Source of the DNA: Serinus canaria
Taxonomy: Eukaryota; Chordata; Aves; Passeriformes; Fringillidae
Length of the DNA: 64,000 nucleotides
Direction of reading: 5' to 3'
Assembly: GCF_022539315.1 (NCBI RefSeq)
Contig: NC_066316.1
Span: 8,137,501-8,201,500, forward strand
Position 1 is the stretch's first letter. Each line of letters begins with the position of its first letter. The position numbers were made by a program, and so were the translations under genes. The notes beneath the pieces are model-generated. The model saw only the letters and a list, made by a program, of their open reading frames with translations, made no database searches and was not told the origin of the DNA. Below, piece after piece: positions 1 through 14,500 of this stretch.

Positions 1-3000
1 AGCTTGACCTCCCTGCTGACAATGGAAGGAAGCAGAGCGGCTGGGAGCCGGGAGCACAGCAGTCCCCCAGCGCCTGGAAGGACATTTGGAACCTCCTCAC
101 CCACAAAGCAGGAGCAGAGTGCAGCAGCAGAGCAGGAGCCACGTCAACAGCACACTCAGGGGAAATGGCTACCGAGAGGACAGTGCTGCTACACCTCTCT
201 GGCCAGTTTGGCAAAGAAGGGAAGAAGACAAAAAAGCCGAAGTGAGAGCGAAGGCAAAGCCTGCATTGGAGCTCAGAGTAACTGAGCCTCAGAGCTACTG
301 CTGTCTCCATGAGGCATTTCTTCTGGTGGAGAGCCTTTACTGAAGCAAAGCTGAACACCCCTAACAGAGATCAGCCACAACTGACCCTCCCATAAAGCCA
401 GTGGAATTATTAATTGCCAGCATCAGATACGTTCAGCCTGCTTTCCTGAGTGGGAACTGATCCAGATCTCTGCAAATGTATTTGTTACTCATTATGTACA
501 CACCAGTAAGATTTGTTAAGCAATTTTCAGCTTGGAAAAGGTGAGTGATTCAGAAACAGCTAATCACTTTTGGTGGACTGCTACTTAAGCTGTACAGTGC
601 TTCATCCCCAGAAAGCAGCTAGCTTTTAAAAGTCAGCAGACAATAAAAATCCTTGCTGGTAGTCAAAAGTGGGCCCTGGTGAACTGATTTGTGAGAAGAG
701 CCCCAGAGCAGTGCAGCTCATTGGTGCAACACACTGGTGCACAGAGCTGCAGGCAGCCAGATCAGGCGTCCAGCTGAGAAACGGGATGTGCTGCCCAGGG
801 ATCTGACCCTGCATCCCTCTATCAGGGAACTTGTCATCAGCTTTGATGGAAACTGCTCTGTTTCCATCTGGAGACTTGTGTTTGATCCCTTTCCCAGTTC
901 CAGGGTATTCACCACCATCTTTCTGGTTCCAAACATCATTTCAGCTCATCACCTCCTGCAGCAGCACAGCACACACTGGGACATGGGCTCCTGTGCCTGT
1001 GCTGGCTCTAGCACTGCTCACTCCCATGCTGCCAGCAGGGAAGGATCCCTGCAGCCTTCCCAACCCTGCCACTGTGAATCCTGAACTGCTTCTAGTTCCC
1101 ACATGCTGAGACCAGGAGCTGTGCCCTTCTTGACAGCAAACAAGGTCTCTGGTTACTTGATTTGAAGTCCAGCTCAGCTCCCTACAGGCCAGAGCTGCAG
1201 CTTAGGATACGGAAGAGACTCAGCTCCTAAAAGTCACAACAGAGGATCCCAGAGGGCAGTGGTTTGGTAAGGCACAGCTTTCCTGCAAGAGACAACCTGA
1301 ATACAAAACCTGTGCTTGTACATGCCAGGGATCTGGGATGGGAGCTATTGGTTTGCCATATCCTCCCAAGGGATGAGCCAAACCCTGGAGTCCTTTGGGA
1401 AAGAGGGGTGTCAGCACAGGGCATGTTGGGAACACAGGTAGTCAGACCAGCAGGAGATCATAAAAGGGCCAGTTATTTCCAATCTGGCTGATTTAAACTG
1501 GTAGAGTTAATCATAGGACCGAGGCTGCCAAACTCTCAACTACCTTCAATTTGAAGGTAAGTTTTTAGAGATTTAAACCAGGATGACACATTTACAGCCT
1601 GCCTGGAGGCACTTGGGTCAGAGACACCAAACACAGGAGTAACCTCAATGACTGGAACAAAGCAATACTTTGTTCTTAATGCCTGTTTTTTCTTGAGACT
1701 GATTTCTTTCTATCAGCTTCAGGAATGACTGAAATGCCCAGAGCTCATGTCCCCAGAGCAAGGGGGTGGACAGGGATCTCCTCCCTGCACAAGGCTCTGA
1801 GCAGCACACACTATGGTGTGGTGACATCACATCACTCATCCTTTCATTCTGGCACTACCTAGCAGGGTGGACACGGGCCAGACAGGGCTGCCACTGACTC
1901 CCAGTGCTGCTGTAGCCATGTGAAGCATTTCCTCCGGCATAGCACAGAGGGCATTGATACGGATGCTGTACATGCAACACTCTGGCAGCACAATGCCCAT
2001 AAGCACTGATGATAAACAAGCAAGGCTAGCCAAGCCAAGTCATGCCATGTCAATGAAGCAATCTTCAGGAGAAGCTGGATGAGAAAGGCCTGGCTTGCAG
2101 ACTGGAGTTTTGCTGTTGCTGAAACCCCCAGACTGGTTCACACTGGTTTTGGACAGAAAACTTTTCCATTGTTGTTCCCTGGCCCTGTCCATGCATGGAG
2201 TTAGATCCCTGTCTTCTGCTGTTTGACCATAGCTGCACTTCACTTCGTGGAGTGTGTGCATGAGAAATGCATCTCTCCCATGAGCACTTCCAAGGGAAAT
2301 ACTCAGACACTTTTGGAGTGCCTCCTGTGAAGTGGCAAGGCAGAGCTGGAAGGGAAGAAAAGAAAGGGCCAAGCTCTGGCTGCGGAAATTTGTTTAGAAT
2401 AGAGAATTTTTAAAATTAGTCATTAGTGCTGAACATGCTCGCATTTACTGGGTATAGGAAGTGTAAAAAGGTGATTTAGAAGAGCAGTTATAAGTTTCAC
2501 AAACATGACTAAACTCTAAAGCTAAATGTTCAACAGGCGTGACCTTTTAATTCCCCTTTAAATCAGTTTAGCACTTTCATTAGTGTTTGGAGTCCCTCAT
2601 GTTTGGATAGCACTTGGGTGATTTAAAGTACTATTTAGGAGCTTTATTGTCTCTCCTGCTTTGGAGCTGGGACCACAAATCCTCTGCTAAGTGGCTGGAG
2701 GAGATTCTGCTTGCACAGGAGCTGCTGGGAGCACCAGCCTGCCACGGCCGTGGCTCCCCAGCACTCCCAGCCCATGGCCATGGCATGGTCCCCTTCTCCT
2801 AGGCAGCTCCTAAATATTATCAGCAACCAGCAGAATCTCCTCCAGGAATGGGAGTGCAGTTTGAGCCTCCTTGGTCTCAGATCCTTACAGAAGGAGCACA
2901 GTAGAAACACGATGGCTTTGGGAAACCTCTTTGCCCAGAGAGAGGCTTTGCAAGCAGCCAGGAAGCCACAGGCACACGCCATGCAGTGCCTTCCTCACAG

Positions 3001-6000
3001 CTGCAGACCTGCTGTATCTGCACCACACAGTGCCCAAAGCATCTCCCCATGAGACTTAGCACAGCATCTCAGAGGGTTTGGTCTCTAAAGAGCACTAAGA
3101 GCTATTTAAAAAGTGGCCTAAACCTGAAGGCAAAGAGAGATCTGTTACAGGCACTGAGCTCTCACAGAGCAGTCTCTCCTGCAGGTAAGGGCAGTTCAGC
3201 TCAGATTTTCAGCTCTGCATTACCCCTGTGCTTGTGGCCATACATGAGACTTCTCTCCCTCAGAATGAGAGAGACACAAGCTCGTTCTCCATGGTGAACT
3301 CTGCTTCCAAAGCCCACCTTGTGTGTGCCCTGAGACCTCCTTCTCCACCAGCTTTCCAGCCACACTGCCCTGATGGATATGGGAAGCACAAACCATGCAC
3401 TTTAGAAGCAGCTGCTTGTGGGAACTCCTTCCTCACTGGACACATCAACCACAGGCTGTGCTGGAGCCAGAGGCTCCCAGGAGCATGGCAAGACCCAGCT
3501 AATTACAGGGTTTCAAACATGGACCATTTCACATGCTTGGCTGCTCATTCCCAATCCTCCACACAGCAGAGTCAGGCTGAGAACAGGGACTCTATCCACA
3601 TTTGCTTCAGCTAGATTACCCCATTCCCTATCCATACAGATCCAGACCCAGCTGCACTCATGCTCTGCCAGGCAGGGAGCTCCTCACTGCCACACCCAGG
3701 AGCAGGCTCACCCAGCCTGGCAAGGACAGAGGGTGGCACCGGCTCGGCAGAGCCAGGGCACCGGCTGTGAGCAGCCATGTGAGACCCTGGAGACCAGGAT
3801 GGAGGGAGGAATTCATATCACCAGCACACCTCAGCTGCCCCCCAGCCCACTGCAGCAGAAGGGCTGGCAGAGAGCAGACCTCACACAGAGCCACCAGTAA
3901 TTCTATCCTCGGCTTCATTTTCGGAGTCAGAGCCGTACGCGCACCCCTTCACCATTTTAGTTATGAGTCATGGAAAAATGTCAGCTGCAGCTACACAGCT
4001 CCACTCCTGCAGGGCCAGGTACATACCTCTGCTCCCAAAGCCAACGTCCTGGCACGCCTGCCTGCTGGGAGGGCATCCGAGGAGCCGGCTGGGCAGCGCT
4101 GTGCCAAGGGAAGGCCAGCACGGCGCTGGGGGAAGAAGCTGTCACGGCAGCAGGCAAGGAGGTTTCATCCTCCACCGCTCCTTCCACGCTGCCTCTGAGG
4201 CTTGTGCGCGGAGCTGGCGAGCCCTGCTGCACCCCGGCACTCCCCTGAGCCCTTAGGGAAAGGAATGGGATCCTCAGACACACAGAGGGTTACCCAACCC
4301 TACATCCTGGTGCGGCACGCAGCGTTGGATTTTCCAACCCAACCGTGCGCTGACACGCAGGGGTGGGGCGGGGGAAGAAAAAGAGGATTTCAGCTGTTAA
4401 CTTCTAAGAAAATGAGGAAAAGCTTATCACTCCTGTGTGACTGGCCTCAGTCTTCTGAGAGCTGGTACATGCTATGCTGCAGAGGTGTCAGCTGGGGGAA
4501 CACCGAGTTTTGGTGGGAGAAGGACTGCAGGGGCCAGCAAAGAAATCTGCTGCTTTGGTGCAGCCTTACACAGGGTGCTGGGGAGGAAAAGGTTTCTCTA
4601 ACTCAAAAGGGAAATGCTCATCTGAAACAGGAAAATGGAACTTTCTTTTGAGCATTAATAGCAGAAAATCACCTCTGCAATGGCTGTGTGTTGAAGCCCT
4701 GGGTGTGCAGCAGGGAGAGGATGCTTGGGGAAAAACACCCTGACCCTGTCCCTGCCAAGTCAGCTCACTCAGGACCCCAGGAAAGCCCTGAGGGCTGCTG
4801 CTGGCCCAGGCACAAATGGGGACTGCTGAGGTTTTAGGGGGAAACACTGCTCAGTCAGGGTAACAGCAGAGCTGGTGAGTGCCCTGCGTGGGAGTCCCGG
4901 ATGTGTGAAGAGAGGGTCTAAGTTCTACAGCGATGCTGACAACATGCTGACCACAAACAGCAGCACTCAAGGATCACCCAGGCAATTCAGGTAAAGACAG
5001 ATCCAGAGATCTGATCGCTTTTTAGGGAGAAAAAATTTTAAAAAAAGTGAAATTGTTTCTAAAACTAAACATTTCTCTTGAAAGAGGCTATTTTAAGGCA
5101 GGTGGAATGACACAGTGCGACATCCTTAAATGAGGTAGAGATCATGGGTTTCATACTAAAACTCAGATAGTCTTTCTTAGAACAGCATGTTATGGTTGAA
5201 GAGAATTCTAGTGAATTTTCTGGTCCAAAAAAAGGAGACAAAGATGAAGGGTAGTAATCTCTAGCCTTAAAATAGTGAGGGCACTTGCAATACAATGAAC
5301 AGAGGCAATACAATGAACACATTATAAACATGGGTGTAGCACAGGCAGAGTTTAGCTCATTGTGTCCTAGAGTTTCTAAATATATTTTGGCTTGAGGGAA
5401 GATCAAGGAAGAAGAGAAATGAACATAGGGAAGACGCCCAGTCTTCTGAACAACTGGGTTTTCCATCAAGGCACAAGCCCACGATCTCTGAGGCTGCATC
5501 TGTGGGTACGAGCCGACTGCTGAACTCCTCCTGCTGCAGGCAACTATGTTTAGCTTCTCTTAGAAGGTGAAGGAAGCAGAATAGGAGGAAAAAAAACTTA
5601 GTCATCTTCTCCCCTCAGACATTTTGCTGTTCATTTACTGCAGCAGCACATGAAGCACTTAGTCACTCTGTCTCCGACAGGCTTTTTTCTATTTTTATTT
5701 TTCCAAATCAAAACAAGAATATAAAAAGGAGGCTCTTTCCCAAAGAAGCAGCTAGTGGAGGAGGCTGGGGGTGTGAGCAGCGAGTGACCAGGACTTCACC
5801 CCACAGCTCAGTGGCTGCTACAGACACCCAGACAAGTGTTTGCATGCAGGAGGAGAGGGGGCAGGAGCTGCCACTTCCTCCTGCTCAGCAACAGCTCAAG
5901 GAGCTGCTCCAGCAAGCCAAGGTGCCAAGCATCTTCTGGAGCTGAGAACTGCTTCGTGTACAGGCAGCTGGCCCTTGCCCTCACAGTAAAATCAGTGTTC

Positions 6001-6324
6001 TAACACACCACTCATGCTCCAGGTGTTTTCCAGCAGCAAGGACTATCGTGCAACCTAAGCCACACACCCAGCTTGGATGTCCCTCCATTCTCCAACTCAG
6101 AAATATGGTGTCAGAGCAGCACCTCCTTTGGGGCTGATTTTAGTAAGCCAGCCACCACAGCTCCTGCATTACAGTCCTGAAGGACAGAAACTTTTGTCCA
6201 AACTGGCTTTGTCCAACAGTGTTGTAGAACACCGGAAAACTGCTGCCCTTCCTGACTCCTCTCATCCTCAGGAGAGCCCTTGACACTGCCCCTTCCCCCA
6301 GTGAGCCCTCTGACTGCGAAATTC
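1..6324. other. Intron 2 segment without recognised gene
   Basis: Ordinary mixed-composition non-coding DNA. A mildly GC- and CpG-richer patch lies at about 4.04-4.35 kb, and an AT-rich stretch at about 5.0-5.4 kb holds the 15-bp duplication. No exon, RNA gene or transposon was recognised. Open frames here are short and lack conserved motifs. Confidence 0.6.
5287..5319 (+). repeat. 15-bp direct repeat
   Basis: GCAATACAATGAACA occurs at 5287-5301 and 5305-5319, separated by GAG. It is a local duplication in intron 2. Confidence 0.9.
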
Positions 6325-6452
6325 TCTGGATGTGTTTAAAAGAAGACTGGGCATGGCATTTGGTGCTATAGTCTAGTGGAGGTGTTAGGGCATAGCTTGG
6401 ACTCGATGATCTTAGAGGTCTCTTCCAACCTCATTATTCTGTGATTCTGTGA
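6325..6452 (+). mobile_element. CR1 non-LTR retrotransposon, truncated 3' end
   Basis: The block contains the bird CR1 3' signature: GACTCGATGATCTTAGAGG, then TCTCTTCCAACC, and the tandem ATTCTGTG tail at the right end. Upstream, GTGCTATAGTCTAGTGGAGG and GTGTTAGGGCATAGC also fit this family. Only about 125 bp of 3' sequence is present, the usual result of 5' truncation at insertion. The element points rightward, opposite to ITPKB. No reverse-transcriptase coding sequence remains. The left edge is approximate. Confidence 0.85.
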
Positions 6453-6904
6453 AATGCAGGCACCAACACCAAGGTGCACACCGGTGCTGAGATGCAGCCT
6501 CAGAAGGGAGGGCTTGAACAGCAGCAAGGAACAAAGTGTCTCTGAATGCAAGTGCAATCCAGAGCTGGGCATTTGGTTCCTCTCCTGTACACAGTATCCT
6601 GAGGGGTCTGAGGACAGGGAGGCAACCCCCAAAACTCCCATCATTTCTCCCTCATCAGAAGCAAACCCACTGGCATGGCAGCGAGCCAGTGCTTTACAAC
6701 TGACTCGGGATGGGGTTTTTGGAGGGCTCAGAAGGCACCCAGATGGCTCACAGCTTCCTGTTGCTTCAGCTTTACAATAAAGCAACATAAATAGATCTTC
6801 ATTCTTTGTTGACATTTGATGCTGTACAGCAAAACAGGCATTGTTAACCTAAAAATAGGAAATGCTGTGGCAGCTTTGAAGAAATTCAGCGTTTTTCCTG
6901 CACT

Positions 6905-7185
6905 GATGCAAACGCGGTGGCCGAGCGCCAGATGCCTCTGTCCCGCTTTGAAGCACGACGAAATTCTTCGCGGCGCTCGTAAATCAGCGCTTTGTTAGCG
7001 CCCTGCAAGCTCCAGTGACACCAGCAAACCCTGGTATTTCCTCCTTCTCCCTCGTAAGGGAGGGGGGGATGCTTGATGCTGCATTTCATCCCCGCTGGAG
7101 ATGGACAGCCCCGCGCGCCTATAGCCGAGCGCAGCGCAGGCGGAGGTTGCCAGGGCAGCCGCTGACGCACAGCCGGGCCCCACTT
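6905..7185. promoter_or_regulatory. CpG-dense patch inside intron 2
   Basis: Roughly 280 bp carry many CpGs, for example in CGCGGTGGCCGAGCGCC, TTCGCGGCGCTCG and CCCGCGCGCCTATAGCCGAG, against a CpG-poor background. No coding frame or repeat family was recognised. It could be an intronic CpG island, an enhancer or internal promoter, or an old CpG-rich insertion that has not yet decayed. Confidence 0.45.
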
Positions 7186-8541
7186 CTACATTTTTCCATG
7201 ACACGGTGTTGAAGCTTGCAGAGCAGGAGGTAGTGAGTGAGCCACTTTCCTGAGTGAGCCACTGAGAGATCAGCTTGGTGGCAGGGCTCTGCAGGGCAAG
7301 CCCTGTGCTACTTACAGCGCGTCTACAAGGAGGAGAGCGCGATGCGGCCAGAAGGTGCCATGCTTGAAATAAATGAGTGCATCTTTTCAGAGCTGGCTTG
7401 AAAAAAGGGCACACTTACCACTACAGCTCTCAGAGTGGGTACAGAAAAGGCTCCAAGCAGAGCGAGGTGTGGGTGGAGAACCAAAAATTCCTGGTGGCTT
7501 TCCCTGTGGAGCACAGGGGGAGGATGGGCTGACACAGTCCTCACTCCAAGGTGCGGTGGGACCAGGGCAAAGGGGCTGTACCAGCACAGCCCCTTCACTG
7601 GGTCCCACCCACAGGGGTGCCCATTTCACTGCTGTGCCATCACCCCCAGAGAGATTTAAGGGGGCTGAGCCAGCCCTGCTCACTCTTGGGAAGGGCCTCT
7701 GCCCTGCAGCACAGGATGGGGAGCAGCAGCACAGCCTAACCAGCCACAAGAGCAGCTCCTGCCACACACCTGGTCTCTCTCAGCTCCACACTTTGGTGGC
7801 TCTCAGGGTCAGGTCTCTCCAGATGTTCATCTTAGCTCAGGGACTGGTTTTAACCCTCCTCTCCCACTGCTGGGTGCAGGGATGGTCCTTTACTCAGCAG
7901 CTGGGGGCAGCAGCCTGCCCAGCTTCTGCACAAAGCTGGAGCTATGTAACATCTCTGGTCACAGCTTATCTACCTCCCACGCAGCTGGAAGCTGCAGGCC
8001 AGGCTTGTGAGGTATTAAATGCCACCAAACACAACAACTTATGCAGTTTTTAACCACCTCAGAGCCTCAGAGATAGGCAACTGGTGAACATCAAGCCATT
8101 TTTGGGCATACCTATTTCAAGCACAACTCAAGTTTTGGGGGATGGAGGACACTTGCTGCAAGTTCAGCTAACTGTTCTGGTGCAATTTCATCATGGCAAT
8201 TCAGGATCAACATTTTAGGGTCACTGTTTCCTCTTTGGTTCAGTTATTTTCTTGTGTTCACAAATCTCTTTGTCATTCCCTGGTGTAGGCAGAAGCAGCA
8301 ATCTCTGCATTCCTTGCAGGGATCTCCTGCCCTGCAGGGTTAATTCCCCCAGCCACTTTGGGGCACTCTGCAAGCACTGGGAGGCTGCAGCTGCCTCTCA
8401 AATGCACCTCTCTTAGCAGTGTGCTGGCTCACAGTGTGGCAATGCCACTTGTGGAGTCAGGGACGAGCAGAAATGTGTAAAACTAAAGCATGAGTTCAGT
8501 GGTACTGAATCATGGCATGGGAAACGTCCCCTCTCTGAAGC

Positions 8542-8565
8542 AAAAAAAAAAAAAAAAAAAAAAAA
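8542..8565 (+). repeat. A24 homopolymer
   Basis: An uninterrupted run of 24 A followed by GGAAAAAGG. No retrogene or SINE body was recognised to its left. Confidence 0.95.
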
Positions 8566-11500
8566 GGAAAAAGGCTTGTGTGTTTCCAAGCTCTTGAATT
8601 GCTCCTGTTGTTGATTAGGGATAGAAGAAGGTACAGACAGGCAGTCTCACCAACAGGGTGATCACTAGAAATTCCCATCTCCCTTGTAGATTTTCTATAT
8701 GAAAAACAAGTCCAGCTCTCTACAGAGAAGCACTGAGACCTTCACAGTCTTGGAACAAAGGGCACCATGATCAACTCGAAATCAGAAGTTACCTTGTGGA
8801 GCTTGTTGCTGTTTGGAGCCACTGTTTGGCCTGTGGAGAACAAAACCTTATTTTTCACTGCTAAGTCACAACTCTGTGCAACAGCCTCTAGCTGCCAGGG
8901 CCTCTCAGGGATGTAACTGGCCTCACACTGGCCTTACCCAGGATGAGGAGGAGAGATTTGCAGAAAATGAGCTGTACTGCTTTGCAAATGTACTATCCCT
9001 GGCACATGGCAATCTACTAATAAAAGCAGTATTTGAATTTTTTGCATAAAACCAATTTGGATCCGCTGTTCCTTCACCTGCACAGCACCAAGACTCTCTG
9101 CATGAAAAACAAGTCAGGAAGCTACTGATGAAAAAGTGGCATTTGCAATGCTAGCACTTCTGGAACTGCTGAAAATGTTTCATGTGCTCCCTCTCAGAGC
9201 AAAGAGTTTCAAACCATGGCCACCACAAGACATTTGAGTCCCACTCGTCACTGGGGGAGGCTCACACCTCCTCACCAGTGTACACTGGTACTGCATGCCT
9301 AGGGTGGCACAGCTACCTAGGGACACGTCCCAGCACACCACCAGGGAGAAGGATCCATTTCTCCTGAGCTGGCATCTGTGAAATGTCCAAGAAAACTGCT
9401 GCCAGCACTCTCCCTGGACATGGGCCCTGGGCCAAGGGCAGGATTGCCACCTTGGGGTTTGGTATCCACCCTGTGCCAGCACTTGCACAGCTCTGCACAG
9501 GAGCCATGCAAATGTTGTGGCTAAATCTTCTCCACTGCTAATCACAAATGCAATTGTCTGTGCAAAGCTGGTGCACCCAGGGAGTGACTGCCTGGGCCCC
9601 CTGCCTCAGCCTGCTCACCCCTGCATGAGGGCAAGGCAGGGACCCCCAACACCCATGCTCCAGATCATAAGGTAGATGTAAAAATCCCACAAGACCTAAA
9701 TCTGTCAGTGGTGCTGTCCAGGCAGCAGTACTGTGGATGCAGAAGAAAAATTTTAAAAATCCATAAATAAAAGTGTTTAATCTTGGCTAACACTTGCCTA
9801 TGGAAGCAGCAGCACAGGTCTGTCCCTCCCATGTAGTCACCAGCACAAGTAGAGGGAAGGTGTCCCATTTTTACTTAGATTATAAACAGCTGTAAGCTTT
9901 TAGGGCACTACAGTTAGTGGTTCTGTAATGGAAAAGTTTATAGGCTGGAAACAGTGTCTTGTTAATGAGCTAAGGTATTTATAGGATTTTTAATAGCCCC
10001 AGGGTGTTTGAGATATTAACAAAAAACGTGTTGATGAGGTGACTATTTGTGACACCCACTGATGTGCCAGACAAGAACAAAGTATTCTCAAGTCAATGAC
10101 TGGCACATCCCAGAGAGTGGCTAGATGAGAGGAGGGTAGAAGAGAAGATTTTTGTTTTCTGTATAGAGAGGTAGTTGAAAAAAGGATCATTGAAAGCATT
10201 TGGAAAGTTTTAGCTGTGGCAAGCAACTAACAGAGACTCTTTTGGAAGATGCAGGTCCCATTAAGAGGTTGTTAATTTGAGTTTAAGCAGCTCCAAAGGA
10301 AAGGAGCAGAAACACTCACAGAACTGAGGATCTGGACAAAATCAGGAGGGGAGCTGCAGCTGTGTTTCAGCAGCACAGCAGTGAGTGCTGGGATTTGGGA
10401 CTGGCAGCAGAGCTCACTGTGAGGGCTCTTGGTTTGAAGTGGAAAGTTTCAGATGCAGGGGTGTGGGTAATGCTCGTGTGGGGCACCATCCTTCGCCCCA
10501 CAGCACCGCTGCTTCCTTGGATGAGAAAGAGGACAATATAAAAAATCATCCACTCCAAGAGTCTGGTCTCCAGAGCTGGATTTTGTGAGTCAGTCCCAGT
10601 CTTGTTGAGCCTCCCAGTCCCATTGGAAACTATGAAAAAAACTCACCCTCTCTTCAGACAAGCCTGCCCTTTGTGCACTGGAGATCCTGTTCCATGAGGC
10701 CCTTCACCACTCCTGTGCTGCTTTGGGCCACCACAATGGGAGGGCTGTGATTTGGGGGAACCACCCTGCCCTAGCTGGGCACAGGAGAGCAGCTCCTGAA
10801 TTGAAGGCACGTGGTAAATTCACCCTGGATGAGTTTCCCTTTACAGAGCTCTGTTTGAGCAACTTTCTGGAGCCAACTTTTAAAGCACCCATGAGCATTG
10901 CCTGGCTGTAATTTAACCTTGTGATCATTTCAACCCATGTAAATGAAAGCCACAGGGGCAACTTGTGCCTTTCAGCCCTGTGAGAGAGCAGCCACGCCAG
11001 CCAAGCACCCCATGTCAGCTGAGCATCCCATTAACTCTGAGTCAGGGGAAGGAGGACAGAAAGAAATGGAATGTAAAGCCTGAACTCAGGGCTGGAGCTT
11101 TACCCCTTGGGTAGCTGCAGGCTTTGAGAAAGCTGAGAGTGATACTCTCAGTGACTGAGAGTTGATACCAGAGCTGTGATTACTCAAATTAAGAAGGCAC
11201 TTCAAACCCATGCACGATGCTATATCATCTGGGCATACGTGGCCAAAGATATTTTCCTTCCTGACCCATTCCCATCCCACATACACAGTGCTTGCTTCTC
11301 CCCCTCCTCATTTTCTGCTGGACAGACAGAAGAAACTCGACCAGCACCTCACTGTGGCCATCTCCTGCAATGGAGAGAGCCAAGGAAGAGCCAGATGCTC
11401 ACTGTATCCTGGAGCCCCATGCCCCAGGGCAGCCCCAGACAGCCAGGGTGGGATGCTGATGGTGTGCCTGGCAGCCAGCTCCATCCCTGGCCCACCAGCA

Positions 11501-14500
11501 GCCAGAATTTGCTGTACTATCACTTTGGCACACTCCTTCCTTCCTTGGCAAGACAGGCCAGGACTAAACTTTTCCACTGAGATGGATAAACAAAGACTTT
11601 GCTTTTTTCCCCCTCTGTAACAAAGTTTAGCCCAGGAAGTCACGTGAGTGCAGCTGCATCCAGCATGTATATCCAAAATGGCTCGAGCTGCTGGCAGAGT
11701 ATGGATGTACAAAACTTGATACAGGACAAAGCTCTGCCCTGGAAATGCCCTTCCACCAATGTGTGGAATTGCAGCAGAAACATCCTGTCCTTCCGCACGA
11801 AGGCCAAGTCTGACCCTTGGCCAGAGTGGATTCCCCTGTCTCACACCATGTGTCAGGGAGGACACACTGTCACTGAGACTGTCAGAGCCAGCTCTGTGTC
11901 CTGGCTCTCCCCCTAACTCCTCACAGCCCCCAAAGCCTCCCCCTGAACTGCTGTCATGTGTTGTCCCAGTGCACAAAAGGCAGCCTTGGCAGGACAAGAA
12001 ATGCAGGTACAGGAATTTTGCTGCTGGAGGAGCCTGGCTGCCCCAGCCAGCCTGGGGACAGAGGCTGGAAAACTACCCTGACAAATATCTGTGCTCTGGA
12101 GTATGGAGAAACTATGAACAGTTTGTCTTAGGGGCAGCAAAAACACAGGGATTTGCTGATAGTCATTTTCTGCTATTAGAGCAATAAATCCATTCAACTG
12201 TCAGCCAAAATGCCAGAGAAAAAGAATGTGAGCTCAGGGAAAACAGGAAAAAAAAAGTGGTATTATTTGAAAATATTTTCCTGCAACTTTCAGAGGCAGT
12301 TCTGAGCCCAGCACAAATCAGTCAGAAAACCTGCTACCTCTGAGCCCCTGCCAGGCCACCCCTGTGGCTATTGTGCTTCCCCTGGACTTCCCCACCCTGC
12401 ACAGAGGTTCACAAACTCCAGAACACTGGGAATTTCATCTGAAGCCCTTGCAGAAGATAGCAAATGCACACTGTGCCCTTTCCCCTTCCCAGGGAGGAAG
12501 GCAGGCTAGGAGGTTCAAGGGCAGTGTTGACAGTCTGAGGAATTGGAGTTGTCCCGAGCCTGCATTTTTCTTGCTGAAAAGTCATTTCCATTGATGCCAT
12601 TTTACTGCATTCCCCTCTTGTGCCCCTTCTCTTACCTCTGTTGCCTCTTTGGTGAGCTTTTCTGGATGTTTTCCAAAGGAGGACATTGTCCTAGTAACCT
12701 CAAACTGACTGGTGGGGAAAATGCAAGGAAAATGGTCCAGGTGAGTAGATAGATGTGTGGTGGCCCAGCTTCTCCTAAAGCTGAACCCCTGCTGCTGCCT
12801 CCAAAGGTGCCTTCAGCACAGGCTGCTGACAACAGACAGGATTCAACATCTTATGATCCTGCTGCTGCTTAGCAGGACAGTTCCAGCCCCTCCACTGGGG
12901 ATGTGCATCTGCAGGCAAGAAGCTCTGCCCCTGTCTTGTTCCCAGTAAAAGCACAGACACGGAGGTGTTTGGCTGGAAAACTGTTAGTAACCCCATTTCC
13001 CAGGAATCTGGGGGCTGTTGCCTCAGCTGGAATCCCCTACCTTGTGTTGCAATATGCCATGGCTGCCTGGTGGGAGCCAGTGACAGCCAATTCCAGCATT
13101 CCCACTCAGTGGCTTGCTCCCTACGGAAATGAGCTGTCAGGCCTGCACAACTGGGATGACAGCTTCCAGTTGTGCTGAGCTCTCAGCCTGCAGCCCATTC
13201 CCAGTGGATGGGCAGGATGCTCAGCCCAGGTGCTTTGCCCTGCTCTGTTCTGATCCTCCAGCTGATTTGGCAGCTGTGAACGGAGCAGGTCGCTCAGTGG
13301 GTCAGGGCTTGCTCTCAGTGACCAGGGAAGATGCATCAGCACAGAGCAGGGCTTTCAAACTGTTCCTTCATGCCAAGCTCTCCCAGCTCATGCTCAGAGA
13401 CACAGAGGTCCCACACTGAAGTGCTGCCAGTCCCGCAGAGTATCACCAGAAGGGCAGTGGCCCCTCTCCCAGTGGATGAGAGCGACTTTCCAGGACCAGC
13501 AGGATGGCCCTGACTGGGGCTGAGCAGAAACTCAGTTGGAGCAGTGAGGCTGAGAGGCAGGAGGAGGGCAGGGCCCTGGCACTGGTGCCCAGAACATGGG
13601 GCTGCTGTGGGACAGACAGTCCCAAAACAACAGGACAGTTCCTGGATCACAGGGCTTACCCCAGGGCTCACCTTCAAAAAGATGATGTAGAGCCAAATGT
13701 TTTCCAGAACAGACCAATGATGAGTTTCTCGGCATGGGACTGGGCAGGACAACCATGATCCATCACCACTTTCTGAATGCAAGGCCAGGCTGTGCTGTCT
13801 GACCACGTTCACACTGGGGCAGGGTGGAAACTGAAAGCCAAGTGATGACCCAGCTGAGGGGGAAGGAGGAATCAGCTCGACGCGCTGCGATTTCCGCTCA
13901 GCCCTGTTGATTCCTGCACTCACTGAAGTGGCGCTGCTTGCTGATGTAACAGGGACTGACTCAGTGGGAATGAACCCCGAGGGAAAGGTCCTTCTGAAAT
14001 ATTTGTTCCTATTATTTATTCTGTGGCTTAATCAGACATCCCTACAGAAATATCAGCAATAACCTCGCCTTGTAATTTACTGAAAATGAGGTCACTGGCC
14101 CTGATTCACTTACAAGGGGCTTTGTGACAACAAAGATGCTACAACAGAAGAAAGTGAGCCCACATCTTCCACATCCCAGGACTGCTAGCACCTAAAGCAC
14201 GTGTTTTGAATGCCTGAGTCTGAAAACACCTTGGTTTTCTTGTCCTGGGACACACCTTCCCCAGCTGTATATGGCAAACAGGGAGATATGAGAATGTGCA
14301 TTTTTGCTACAGCTGCATGAAAAGCCAGGTGGTGATGAATTGCATATCCATGTTCTGTCAAACACAAAGCTCTGACAAGGAAATGACAAGATTTGGCTTC
14401 ATCCTTCCACTTTGATGAAAAGCTTCATTTGAACTTCAAGCTTATCTTCACAATGTTGAGCATGAACATCTGCAATTTCTATGGGATCTAGAGGAAACCT

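Noticed and set aside
7315..7370. Possible minus-strand exon ending at a GTAAGT donor near 7.31 kb
   Set aside because: The donor is good, but the translated sequence before it does not match any ITPKB exon and no convincing acceptor defines an exon.
8542..8565. A24, A22, A18 and T22 runs as tails of retrocopied genes
   Set aside because: None has a recognisable gene body or target duplication beside it, and bird CR1 elements do not end in poly(A).
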